Positions 12,946-22,885 of a stretch of 64,000 nucleotides of DNA are shown piece after piece (within the stretch, counting starts at the first letter, position 1; every line of letters begins with the position of its first letter). Position numbers and translations under genes: made by a program. The stretch is from assembly GCA_029204225.1 (NCBI GenBank), contig CM055108.1, forward strand, positions 11,129,782 to 11,193,781, in the 5' to 3' direction. This stretch comes from Diphasiastrum complanatum. Taxonomy: Eukaryota > Streptophyta > Lycopodiopsida > Lycopodiales > Lycopodiaceae. A model generated the notes under the pieces. The model ran no database searches, was not told the origin of the DNA, and was given only the letters and a program-made list of their open reading frames with translations.

Positions 12946-13646
12946 TGTGAAAGTACTGTACTTTAGGACCATAAATGAATCTACAAAAGATCCACAAGAG
13001 TGATTGGATGCTTGCTTAACAATCTATCAAAAAACTAGACACAAAAAAGTTGATCTAGATTGGCAATTTGACAAACAACAAGCATTAACAATCAAAAGCA
13101 TTGATAAACATTGAAATCCGAGCCCACACGTGTGTACTACAGGCTGTAGTACGGCCTTCAACCTGAGAAACAAGTAGAAATTGATTTGGTTTCATTTGGA
13201 TCACAAAAACTCAATGTACATAGTGAACTACCTTGAGATTGCCAATGAGCTCCAAAAATTTTCTATCTTCTCACTATGGAGAGAGGGAATACATAGCAAA
13301 TTCGACTTCCTTCTTGAAGTTAGGTGAATTTCCAGCATGTAATAAGGAAGTTAACTCACTCTCCTTGATCTAAAATGAAACCCTAGTCTATTTCCTAGAG
13401 TTATGCTTGGTAGGTAGCTAGTTGGTCAAATTTTCACCTTAAACTTAGGTGTAGGTCCTATAAAGTAGGGATGATCACCAAATAGACATGACCAACTCTC
13501 TTGACTTGACCTAACCTACATTAGAATGGGTTTCCCATGTGGCATCATGGCCTCACACGTGTGGGACCCACTTGCGTACACAATTTACACTATTCTACAT
13601 GGTTTTTGATCAAGCTAGATTTGCAAATTTTTGGCAATTCTTCACA
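12946..13646 (-). repeat. 3' LTR of young copia-like element
   Basis: Direct repeat of 16819-17519 with perfect terminal inverted bases TGTGAA/TTCACA. It contains CACACGTGTG palindromes near both ends of the repeat, a possible regulatory motif. Confidence 0.93.
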
Positions 13647-13658
13647 CTCCTCCTCAAA
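13647..13658 (-). other. Polypurine tract of young copia-like element
   Basis: On the minus strand TTTGAGGAGGAG directly precedes the 3' LTR start TGTGAAG. The second Gag-only element at 55001-55014 has the same tract in the same position. Confidence 0.85.
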
Positions 13659-13856
13659 TTTAGCTTGATCTATTTACAACTCTCTTGATAGATCAATGAA
13701 AGCTTTTAGAAGTGTCTAAAAAATCCAACTACAAAGAAGGAACTTTTGAGACTCCAATAGAGAATGATGTCCATGAAGGATCTTTCACCACCTCTTAGAG
13801 GATCCCTTACAAGATGTTCCATAAATGTGTCTATATACATGTAGCACACTTCAAAA

Positions 13857-16013
13857 CTAAACATCATGCCAAGCCATGGATTCCAAGGCATTTTGTGCAC
13901 TTGAAGATACATCAATTAAAATATTAAGTGCATAAATAATGTTGCCAAAGACAACTTGTCTTGCTTGATCCATATGATTGAGCCTAGATGGCTCCATCTT
14001 GATACTCAAGGTTCTTCTTGGAGTCCTCGGGTCTTGAGCTTGCTCCTCCACTTGACTTGACTCCAAAACATCAATGAATTGAATAATGTGTTGATCCAAA
14101 GGTGCTTCTTCAAGTTTACAAATCTTCCACTCTTGAAAGAACTCATTTCCACCATTGACAAATTCTTTGGTTGAAAACAAGTAGATTCTACAATCTCTAC
14201 TTGAAGAGCAAAACACTACCATTATTCCTATCATTGAAATAGGATAATCTTTGGTCCTTACATTGAAATGATCATGCTCAAAGCATGTGGACCCAAAGAT
14301 TTCCAATACAAATGATGTTTCATCTTTTATGACACTATTCAAACTATTACAAAAATAGTTATCCAATGAAATTGCTTTATCAACAACAAATGTAGATTTC
14401 AAAGCATCCCATTTCATTGTCTTGTCATACAAAGTAATAAACACCATGAATCTTAAAGGTAAGAAACAAGTCACCTCATGTCCACTAATACTTTCCAAAA
14501 AGTATTCAAAGATAGTAGACTCTCCAATGCTCACCACCCTTGCAAGATGCACACTTGAATGGACAATTTGCATGCAATTTGATGACTTGGACATTGTCAT
14601 TAAGGACTCCCTTGGAACTCTCATGCTTTGAGGCTGATTCTCAAGATCTTCCTCCTTTTGATGCTCCTCCTCAATGCAAGCAAGATCACACTTTGCCAAG
14701 ATCTCCTCTTGAGTGATCTCCTCCTTTGCCAAGCTCATTCTTTCAAAAGCAACACTAGCTTCCAACTTAAACAATCTTCCATGTTTAAATCCCTTTGCAA
14801 TGCAAACATCATTCTTCAAGATGAAGCAAACACCATGCTTAAAGTGGACATCCAAACCACTTTCTAAGAGTAGACCAACACTAAGCATATTCTTGGTGAT
14901 TGATGGTACATAAAGGACATTTTTTAGATCCATGCATTTTGAGGATTCTAGACACAAAGATATGGTGCCAACACCATCTATCCTACACTCTTCATCATTT
15001 GCAGTAAAGACAAACTTTTTAGCATCATTGAATGAGTGTAAGGTTGAGAAAAAGTCCTTTTCACAAGACATGTGGGAGCTAGCCCCACTGTCGATCCACC
15101 AATTGTCTCTTGAATTGCTATTGCTTGTCGGTGAGGATGTAGATGCCATCAAGAATACATCTACTTCATCCTCCTCCTCCTCCTTTGCAAGGTTTCCTTG
15201 TTTGTCCTCCTCCACTTGTGCTCTTAGCCTCTTGTAGCATTCAGATGCATAATGCCCCTTCTTTCCACAAAAGAAGCATTTTTGCTTTGACTTGTCCTTT
15301 GAGCTTGATGCATCATCCTCTTCTTTGGCCTCCTTTGGATGCTTCTTCTTTCCATTGGTCTTCTTTTTGCCCTTGAATGAGAAATTGGCTTTCTCATCAC
15401 CATCTTGCAACGACAAGGAACTCATCCTAGATTTTGCATGGAGCATCCTACACTCTTCAGCCACTAATACACTGTGAAGTTTTTCTATAGTTGGCAAAGT
15501 GTCTTGGATGGCAAAACTTTGGACCAAATTTGCAAAGTCATCTCCTAGACCATTAAGGACAATTTGTACAAGCTCTCCATCATGAATCTTCTCTCCAATG
15601 GAAGCCAACTCCCTATTTAGAGACTTGATTCTGAGTACATAATCTTGTGCACTCTCCTCACTTCTCCTCATGCTTTGCAAAATTTGATTTCTAAGCATAA
15701 GAACTCTAGAAGTGTTGCTAGACTCATAGATTGATTTTAAAGACTCCCAAGCCTCTTTAGCATTAGTACAAGCTAATACTTCTCTCAACAAATCATTGCT
15801 CACATTCATCTTCACACAATGAAGTGCAAGCCTAGATCTCTTCTTGTATCTAGCTAACTCCTGTGCACCTAGAGGTTCATCTTCATCTTCAATCAAGAAC
15901 TCATAAAGGTCTTGGAGCACTAAGAGTGACTCCATTCTAACCTTCCAAATAGCATAATTTGTAGAATTCAACCTCTCACTAGCTTCTAGAAGGTATGCTC
16001 CAGCAGATCCCAT
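13857..16013 (-). CDS. Gag-protease polyprotein of non-autonomous copia-like element
   Basis: Uninterrupted 718-codon ORF starting at MGSAGAYLLEASERLNSTNY (ATG at 16013; the frame is open a few codons further upstream but without an ATG). Domains: copia-type Gag (residues ~10-220, with LNSTNYAIWK and VLNGLGDDF), a Lys-rich stretch, a CCHC zinc knuckle (CFFCGKKGHYASEC), an aspartic protease active site (WWIDSGASSHM), and the segment where gag-pre-integrase normally begins (LYVPSITKNMLSVGLLLESG). After that the usual integrase, RT and RNase H are absent. The remaining ~300 residues include a weak relic of the integrase tail (EIFGSTCFEHDHF) and otherwise unrecognised sequence. Gag would form the particle and package RNA, while enzymes must come from a partner element. 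Being intact between near-identical LTRs, it was probably functional recently. Confidence 0.88.
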   Translation of the reverse strand: MGSAGAYLLEASERLNSTNYAIWKVRMESLLVLQDLYEFLIEDEDEPLGAQELARYKKRSRLALHCVKMNVSNDLLREVLACTNAKEAWESLKSIYESSNTSRVLMLRNQILQSMRRSEESAQDYVLRIKSLNRELASIGEKIHDGELVQIVLNGLGDDFANLVQSFAIQDTLPTIEKLHSVLVAEECRMLHAKSRMSSLSLQDGDEKANFSFKGKKKTNGKKKHPKEAKEEDDASSSKDKSKQKCFFCGKKGHYASECYKRLRAQVEEDKQGNLAKEEEEDEVDVFLMASTSSPTSNSNSRDNWWIDSGASSHMSCEKDFFSTLHSFNDAKKFVFTANDEECRIDGVGTISLCLESSKCMDLKNVLYVPSITKNMLSVGLLLESGLDVHFKHGVCFILKNDVCIAKGFKHGRLFKLEASVAFERMSLAKEEITQEEILAKCDLACIEEEHQKEEDLENQPQSMRVPRESLMTMSKSSNCMQIVHSSVHLARVVSIGESTIFEYFLESISGHEVTCFLPLRFMVFITLYDKTMKWDALKSTFVVDKAISLDNYFCNSLNSVIKDETSFVLEIFGSTCFEHDHFNVRTKDYPISMIGIMVVFCSSSRDCRIYLFSTKEFVNGGNEFFQEWKICKLEEAPLDQHIIQFIDVLESSQVEEQAQDPRTPRRTLSIKMEPSRLNHMDQARQVVFGNIIYALNILIDVSSSAQNALESMAWHDV

Positions 16014-16039
16014 CTTACTAGTGACTTCTACAAACAAGA

Positions 16040-16385
16040 AATAGATTTGATTGACTTGAAACTCACAAAGGTCTCACACTTGCAGTGTTTCACTCAAATT
16101 TGATTTCTAATCCAACAAATGGACTTATAATCATAGCTCTATCACTCCCTCACAAAGCTGGAATGAAGATAAGATGAAGTGAAAACTACTTTCAAACAAA
16201 TCTTGCCAAGAAATGGATTTGATTGTCTCTAAAAACTCACTAAGGTATCTCTCTTGTAGTTTTTCACTCAAATTAGATTTCTAATCCAACAAATGGACTT
16301 ATAATCTCAGTTCTGGCACTCCCTCACAAAGTTGGAATGAAGATAAGATGATGTGAAATCTACTTACAATCAAATCTTGCCAAAT
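16040..16385. repeat. Tandem duplication in the 5' leader of young copia-like element
   Basis: Two adjacent ~170-base copies (about 16040-16210 and 16211-16385) share long blocks such as TCTAATCCAACAAATGGACT and CCCTCACAAAG. They lie between the primer site and the Gag start, where packaging signals of LTR elements usually sit. Confidence 0.75.
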
Positions 16386-16818
16386 TTGGCTATTTTTGGA
16401 CAAAAAAATGACTTAATCTCTTTCTTCCTTCTTGGTGTACTTTCAAGACCTGTTTTTAACCTTAATAGGACTTGAACTCAGCCTAGATTAATTAGATTCC
16501 ATGAAACAAATTCAAATCTAATCAATGGCAAATGATCTTGGTAGATTATCCTAGGATCTCCACCAAAAATTACACCAATAGCTCACAAATTGAATTTTTT
16601 TGGATCAAATGAATACCATGCATTAAATGCAGGTTCAGAGGTGCCCACACATGTGGAAAGTACAGATTTGGACCCCTGCCAAGTTTGGGATCAAATCTCC
16701 TCACCAAAATCAAGATTCTAGCTTGCCCTCTCAATACTAGTTTTTAGCACCGAAACTTGCTAAAAATGGATTTGCATTAGATCAATGGCTTATGCTCTTG
16801 TACTTGGCTCTGATACCA

Positions 16819-17519
16819 TGTGAAAGTACTGTACTTTAGGACCATAAATGGATCTACAAAAGATCCACAAGAGTGATTGGATGCTTGCTTAACAATCTAT
16901 CAAAAAACTAGACACAAAAAAGTTGATCTAGATTGGCAATTTGACAAACAACAAGCATTAACAATCAAAAGCATTGATAAACATTGAAATCCGAGCCCAC
17001 ACGTGTGTACTACAGGCTGTAGTACGGCCTTCAACCTGAGAAACAAGTAGAAATTGATTTGGTTTCATTTGGATCACAAAAACTCAATGTACATAGTGAA
17101 CTACCTTGAGATTGCCAATGAGCTCCAAAAATTTTCTATCTTCTCACTATGGAGAGAGGGAATACATAGCAAATTCGACTTCCTTCTTGAAGTTAGGTGA
17201 ATTTCCAGCATGTAATAAGGAAGTTAACTCACTCTCCTTGATCTAAAATGAAACCCTAGTCTATTTCCTAGAGTTATGCTTGGTAGGTAGCTAGTTGGTC
17301 AAATTTTCACCTTAAACTTAGGTGTAGGTCCTATAAAGTAGGGATGATCACCAAATAGACATGACCAACTCTCTTGACTTGACCTAACCTACATTAGAAT
17401 GGGTTTCCCATGTGGCATCATGGCCTCACACGTGTGGGACCCACTTGCGTACACAATTTACACTATTCTACATGGTTTTTGATCAAGCTAGATTTGCAAA
17501 TTTTTGGCAATTCTTCACA
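16819..17519 (-). repeat. 5' LTR of young copia-like element
   Basis: Partner of 12946-13646. It is followed on the minus strand by the primer site at 16806-16818. Confidence 0.93.
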
Positions 17520-17584
17520 CTTAGAAACTAAAATCTGAAAAATTCTTCTTTATGCTATCAATTCTCTCCCACAAATCATCATCC

Positions 17585-18541
17585 TTAGTACGGACGACTT
17601 ACATGAAATATTGGGTGTGCAGTCGATTTTCCTTGAAGATCGAGTTCATATGCCAAAGAACCAATTCTACGTACAATCTTGAAAGGTCCACAATAACGGG
17701 TAGACATCTTATAATGCTTCTCTGTATGTAGCATCTTAGAATCTTTTGGAATCCTAAGATATACCCAGTCATCAACTTTAAAATCTCTTGGAGATCTCTT
17801 GAGATCGGTATAGCATTTAGCTCTATCCTGAGCACTTCGGATGCTATCCTTAGCCACTTGCAACATTTCTTGCATATCATGCAAAAAATCAGCAACCTTC
17901 TAGATCTTAATAGACTTCATCTCAACATTTACTGGAGATCTAGGTTGAAAATCATACATAAGCATAAAAGGACTGTAACCTGTAGTAGAATGTCTTCTAT
18001 TATTATATGCAAACTCAACCAGTGGGAGATAATATTCCCAATGAGATTGCCTGTGAGAAACATACGTCCTCAAAATATCTTCCATAGTTTGATTAGTCCT
18101 TTCTGTCTGGCTATCTGATTCAGGATGATCAGAAGAACTTAAGCTCAAAGAAGTTTCCAGTTTATGGAATACTGCTAACCAAAAGTGACCTGTGAACTTA
18201 GGATCTCTATCACTAACAATGTCACTAGGTAGACCATACAACCAAAATAATCTTTCAACAAAAATCTGGGCTAAATCAAAAGCCTTTATAGTTGACTTGA
18301 CTGGTGTGAATGCAGCTAACTTAGTTAACCGATCCACTACAACCCAAATAGGATCATTTTGTCGTTGGGTTTTTGGAAGTCCAACTACAAAATCCATAGA
18401 TATGTTTTTCCCATTCTTATCTGGGATATCTAACAGATACAACAAATTCAGCCTTTGCTAGTTGACAGGGCTTGCATTTAACAACATATGACTCTACATA
18501 TGGCTTGAGCTTTGGCCAATAAAATTTTCTCTTAACCAAGT
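17585..18541 (-). pseudogene. Integrase region of Ty3 element 3
   Basis: Reading leftwards: an H2C2 remnant (FYWPKLKPYVESYVVKCKPC, ~18530-18460), the catalytic core with SMDFVVGLP, VSDRDPKF and DSQTERTNQTMED (18445-17900), then the C-terminal GPF-type module (YCGPFKIVRRIGSLAYELDL) ending HPIFHVSRPY at 17585. A TAG at 17900-17902 splits core and C-terminus in the same frame, and a frameshift separates the zinc region. All three catalytic acidic residues appear present. It directly follows the protease fragment, because ~1.6 kb of RT/RNase H has been deleted near 18540. Confidence 0.88.
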
Positions 18542-19823
18542 CCAGAGTGCTGTGTACTAAATAACCATTCATAACCTAAGATTAAATCAGTATGAGCTAG
18601 GTCTAAAACATGAAAATTAACTAATTTTGTGTGTCCTTGCATCAAAACTGGGAGCTTCGGGACTTTTACGTTCCAAGTCTCCAACTCTGCTCCTGAAGCT
18701 AGATAAACTTTATATCTATGATTGCTGGCTTTAGTTTCCAAGCTGAGTTTCTTCACAAGACGAGAATTTATAAAATTATGAGTTGAACCACTGTCCAATA
18801 AAATACTCACTTTTTGATTTTCAACTGTGCCCATTAAATGGAAAAGTTCATTAGGCAAGAAAGAAGTAGTACTAAAAGAACATTCACACTCACAATCAAT
18901 CAGGTTAATTTCCAAAATCTTACCATTGCCTCCTGGGATCTCAATCATGTGAGCAGGCCCTTTCTTCCTTTCTGAACAAAATCTCATCATATGTCCAGGC
19001 TTTTTATAGACGAAACATAAGTTTTCTTTCTTAGCCTTTTCCCGGGACATAGATTTCTTGAATCTCTTCCTCTTCGGCTTCTTGGGTTTCGATGCTGCTT
19101 AATCTGACCGTGCTTCTTACCCTTCTTGGTTTTCAAAGTGGTTGGAATTTGCGCAGACTGCTTTCTGGATGCCACCACTATGGAATCATATGCTTTCGCA
19201 ATCTGAAACACATCCTCGAGGTTTTGAAGCACATTTCGGCTGCATTCGTTCTGGTAGTCGGCTGGCAAACCTAGGACAAACTGCCAAAGTGCCAACTTCG
19301 CATCGAAAGATGGAACCCTATTCCATAGGTCCATGAATTCCTGGATATAAGAGTCTAAACTCTTTGTATCCATCCTGCAGTTCATGAACTTCAGGTAGTA
19401 GTCCACATCATCAGCAACTACAAAAGCTTTCTTGAAAACTTCTGCAAACGCCTCCCAAGTAGTTGGCTTCACCGGTGAATCTCGCCACCACAATGACGCT
19501 TTGCCACGTAAGAACAACACGACACTTTCAATTTTCTTCTCATCAGGAACACCGTGCAGATTGAGATAACTACTCCACTTGGCCAGCCAGTCCTCGACAA
19601 CCTCCGATTTCTTCTCCTCCTTCTCGTCCACATAGACCTCCGGTTGAAAACTGAGATTGGGTGAAGACATCAATTTGACTTGATTCAACAAAACCTCCAT
19701 TTGCTGATCTCTCATCAAATTACGATTAATCATATCATTGAGTGCCGTACTCAACTGTTGACAAATCACCATATAAGATGGCACACCTGGATTTGCAGCT
19801 TGATTTGAAGTTTCTTCGGCCAT
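18532..19823 (-). pseudogene. Gag and aspartic protease of Ty3 element 3
   Basis: Gag starts MAEETSNQAANPG at 19823 and contains the retrotransposon Gag core (VVLFLRGKASLWWRDSPVKP, LPADYQNECSRNV). A frameshift near 19040 shifts to the frame holding a damaged zinc knuckle (CFVYKKPGHMMRFC, in which the second Cys is Tyr) and the protease (ILLDSGSTHNFINSRLVKKL). The frame stops just after LILGYEWLFS, where the RT deletion begins. A Gag of this length without a chromodomain partner is typical of plant Ty3 elements. The copy is not functional. Confidence 0.87.
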
Positions 19824-21033
19824 CTCGATATATCTATCCTAGAGATTACTAAATTTAGTTAATATCATATTAACTCATAGTGAAATACAATTGACCAAAA
19901 ATTGACTGAAGTTGACTCCAGCATGGTCAAATCACTATTTTTAGTCAATTTTAAAGATATTACAAGAAACTGAAAAAAAAAAAACTAAAAATTTTAAGTT
20001 TTCGCACTTTTAATTTTTTTTTTAAAGAGGGCGCACTTTTTCAAGGCCAATCATCTCAAAAACTTGCAAACACTCAACCAAGCCTAAAAGTGATGATCCC
20101 AATAGTCTTAAATGGTCTCTAAGAGTTCCATGAAGCCTTAATACAGATCCTATAAAGCAGTATGGGCTGAGAACCATGAATTCTTGATTTCTAAAAGTCA
20201 AAATTGCTACAAACTTGATGGAATTGAAACATAAGCCTCTACCCACCAATTTACAGGTCTAATAGCTTTTTGGGAAGGTAAAAAGGAATACAAATCATGC
20301 TGGAAAAAATCTAGAATGATCCCCTTATGGATTTAGAGAAATCCATCCCCCAAAATTCACCAAAATTGGTCAATTTTTTACTTCCTACAAACCTAATTGC
20401 TGGAATTCTTGGCTCTATCTTCTAGGAAAGCTTCAAAAGACTATGATTCATCTTTTCCCAACTTCAATTGATGTTCAGCAACCTCCTACCATTCAATTTC
20501 ATGAAAAAACAAACAAAAATTATGAATTCTAGCCCTTTCTAGGTTTTTTCAACATGTCCAATTGGAATTTAATGGCAAGAACGTTTTCCAAATCCAAATG
20601 CAATCCAAAATACAAAGTTATAACCAATTAATTGATCTAAACTTGCTGGATTTTGAATTCTACCCTCCATTTTGTGCCAAAATCATGGAAAACAAACCAA
20701 ATTTGGCCACAAAAGTGTCTAGAAACCAAATACATGGGAAGATCCAACATGCAATCTGAATTTCAACTACTTCAAAGTGTATTAACTTGCTGGAAATTTC
20801 AGATTCTTAGCTAGTTTTGAGCTACACATGCTAAATCTCAAAAAAGGACACCAAAATTGATTTCCTAGCACAATTCACCATAAACCACAATGAATTTGAG
20901 AGAGATATGGAACATGCAAACTGAAATTGGGAAGATCCACCAACTTGCAATCTTGCTCCTCTCCTTGGATGAGAATACTAGTTGAATACCACCAAGCTCC
21001 AATGAAAAGCACCACCTCTCCAAACTTGTAAGC
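19824..21033 (-). other. Long non-coding leader of Ty3 element 3
   Basis: About 1.2 kb of AT-rich sequence lies between the primer site and Gag. No ORF is supported; it includes poly-T and poly-A runs near 19975-20030. It is interpreted as the element's 5' leader, with the packaging signal presumed but not visible. Confidence 0.5.
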
Positions 21034-21050
21034 CTTGCTCTGATACCACT
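21034..21050 (-). other. tRNA-iMet primer-binding site of Ty3 element 3
   Basis: On the minus strand TGGTATCAGAGCAAGGC follows the 5' LTR end (TTATAG). Twelve bases match the usual initiator-Met tRNA 3' complement. Confidence 0.85.
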
Positions 21051-21452
21051 ATAAGGGAAGCTCCTTAGATCCTGCTTACAAATCCCAAACACAAAGGATA
21101 ACACACTATGGAGAAACCACCCAACCAAGTAGAAGTGTCCAATCAATCTCTAGAAGCCTCACCCCCAAGCCAAGGAACAAGAAGCATGAATGTAGAGTGA
21201 GAGCCTGTCAAGAACCATGATGAGGAGTAGGGCAAGTTTAGACCGATTATATAGAGCCAAAAGCATCCAGGGCACATAGCCATGCATAGCCCTAAGTTCT
21301 CTATACATAGATTCACCTAGAATAGAGTCCTACACACTATTCATAGAATTGTTATTGATAACTCTACACATGCATACACTGTCTCATACCTTGTCTAAAC
21401 TCCATTTAGTGCGTTCCGGGCCTCACAAAGATATTAGTTACTTTTGGGTCAC
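21051..21452 (-). repeat. 5' LTR of Ty3 element 3 (truncated)
   Basis: Matches 12395-12806. The equivalent of 12807-12909 is missing, so the LTR lost its U3 start at the junction with the adjacent Ty3 remnant. Confidence 0.78.
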
Positions 21453-21479
21453 ATTGTGAGAACTGTTGTTTTAATACAG

Positions 21480-22885
21480 CTATTTTTGGGCCCCACGACC
21501 TCATTCGTATGAATGGGTTCGTTGGACACCAATTTGTGGTTGTTCTTTTTAATGATGGTTCAACCCATAATTTTATGAATTCTAAATTGGTGCGGAAACT
21601 GAAGGTGGCCACCATGCCAAGTAACCATCTATTTGTGGTGAAAATGGCATCACGGGAAGATCGGCAAGCTTGTTTCTCAATTGCCACTCAAGATTCAAAA
21701 TTATGTCGAAACGCTTGCTTCTCGTGTTATGAATCTAGATAGAGTAGACATAATCTTAGGAAAGAAATGGTTCAAACTCCAAAAATGAGTCCTTAAAAAA
21801 GGACTACGTAACTCATAGTGTAACTTTTTTGCATAATGGCTCATTTGTTGAACTTAAATACGATGTGGATATGTCGTCGCATCTTGTTGTATCTACTTTA
21901 GAAGTTGTTAAACATTTGAGAGACTCTAAGTATAAATTCTATGTTTGTTTTTTTTAAGATGAAATCTATGCTGATAATCATGTTGTACAGAGTCTAAATA
22001 TTAATTTGTTGCAAATGCCTTTAAATGTGCCTATAAATAATCCCTTAAGTGTTAACTCACTTGAAATTAGGGTATTTAACAAACTTAGGCAAGAATTTAG
22101 TGATGTTTTTCCTAAAAAAAAACTACCTAATGGCCTACCTCTCCAAAGGAGTGTCAACCATCAGATAGAGTTACTTCCCAAGAGTGAGCCTATATTCCTT
22201 TTTCCATACAGGATTAGCGCTAAGGAAGAGGATGAAATTTCTAAGCATTTATAGGACTTTCTTAGGATAGGCCACATTTGGCCCTAGAAACTCCCCTTGG
22301 GAGCACCAATCCTTTTAGTTAGTAAAAAGGATGGAGGCACACATTTGTGTGGCAATTTTAAAAAATCCAATAAGTTAACCATCAAGAACGAATATCTCTT
22401 ACCTAGGATGGATGATCTAATGGAACAAGTTTTCCAAGCAAGTATGGTCATTATGATTTTTTTGATTTAACCTTTTGGACACACGAATGCACCTGCGACT
22501 TTCCAGCAAATGATGAATGATATTCTTCGTCCATATGTGGGAAATTTGTGGTAGTATATTTGGATGACACATTAATAACATTCAATAACTTTTGAAGAAA
22601 ATATAACGAGATGAAAAGGCATATCCACATCGCCTTTAAGTTCAACAAGTCATTTGGGTGGTGGTTGCTAACCAAATTGGTGCAATTGTTAAGGCATCTA
22701 AACTAGCCCAACTTTTCCTTGAAAAGTTGTCTTATTGTATGGCGGCTTGTCGAAGGATATTGTCAGTGACCATGACTCTAAATTCATTGGCGGGTTCTGG
22801 CAGTCGGTTTTTTATAAACTTGAAACAACCCTTAGTCTTAGTTCTTCATATCACCCATAATCTAATGGGCACAAAACTTTGTTGA
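21480..22885 (+). pseudogene. Heavily decayed Ty3/gypsy pol remnant
   Basis: Short conserved islands appear in different frames: protease (GSTHNFMNSKLVRKL, ~21550-21600), the pre-RT block (EFSDVFPKKKLPNGLP, ~22090), RT blocks (FPYRISAKEEDEI, LLVSKKDGG, NAPATFQQMMNDILRPYVG, 22200-22550) and integrase (ASKLAQLFLEKLSYCM, 22690-22745). Many stops, frameshifts and deletions separate them, and RNase H and most of integrase are lost. No LTR of its own is recognised. It abuts the cut LTR of Ty3 element 3, so one of the two was truncated at the junction. Confidence 0.8.

Larger units (their letters stand above)
12946..17519 (-). mobile_element. Young non-autonomous copia-like LTR element (Gag-protease only)
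   Basis: LTRs of exactly 701 bases (12946-13646 and 16819-17519) begin TGTGAA and end TTCACA and differ at one position that I noticed (12978 A, 16851 G). Flanks are CTTAA on the left and CTTAG on the right, a 4/5 target-site duplication. The primer site complementary to tRNA-iMet (TGGTATCAGAGCC, rc of 16806-16818) abuts the 5' LTR, and a PPT (TTTGAGGAGGAG, rc of 13647-13658) abuts the 3' LTR. The interior is only 3.2 kb, with one intact Gag-protease ORF and no reverse transcriptase, RNase H or complete integrase. This matches the TR-GAG class of non-autonomous elements. Insertion was recent. Confidence 0.92.
12395..21452 (-). mobile_element. Ty3/gypsy element 3, RT-deleted, carrying a nested insertion
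   Basis: Minus-strand LTR retrotransposon. The 3' LTR is at 12395-12909, a PPT at 12912-12927 (rc GGAGAGAAGAAAG), integrase at 17585-18541, gag and protease at 18532-19823, the primer site at 21034-21050 and the 5' LTR at 21051-21452. A younger copia-like element (12946-17519) lies between the PPT and integrase. RT and RNase H are missing through one internal deletion. The 5' LTR lacks its first ~100 bases, being cut where it meets the neighbouring Ty3 remnant, so no target-site duplication can be checked. Confidence 0.85.

Noticed and set aside
14422-15477. Several + strand frames of 60-100 codons
   Set aside because: They lie antisense to the intact Gag-protease ORF and mirror its codon pattern.
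17858-18461. + strand frames opposite the Ty3 integrase
   Set aside because: Shadow frames; the minus strand carries the integrase motifs.
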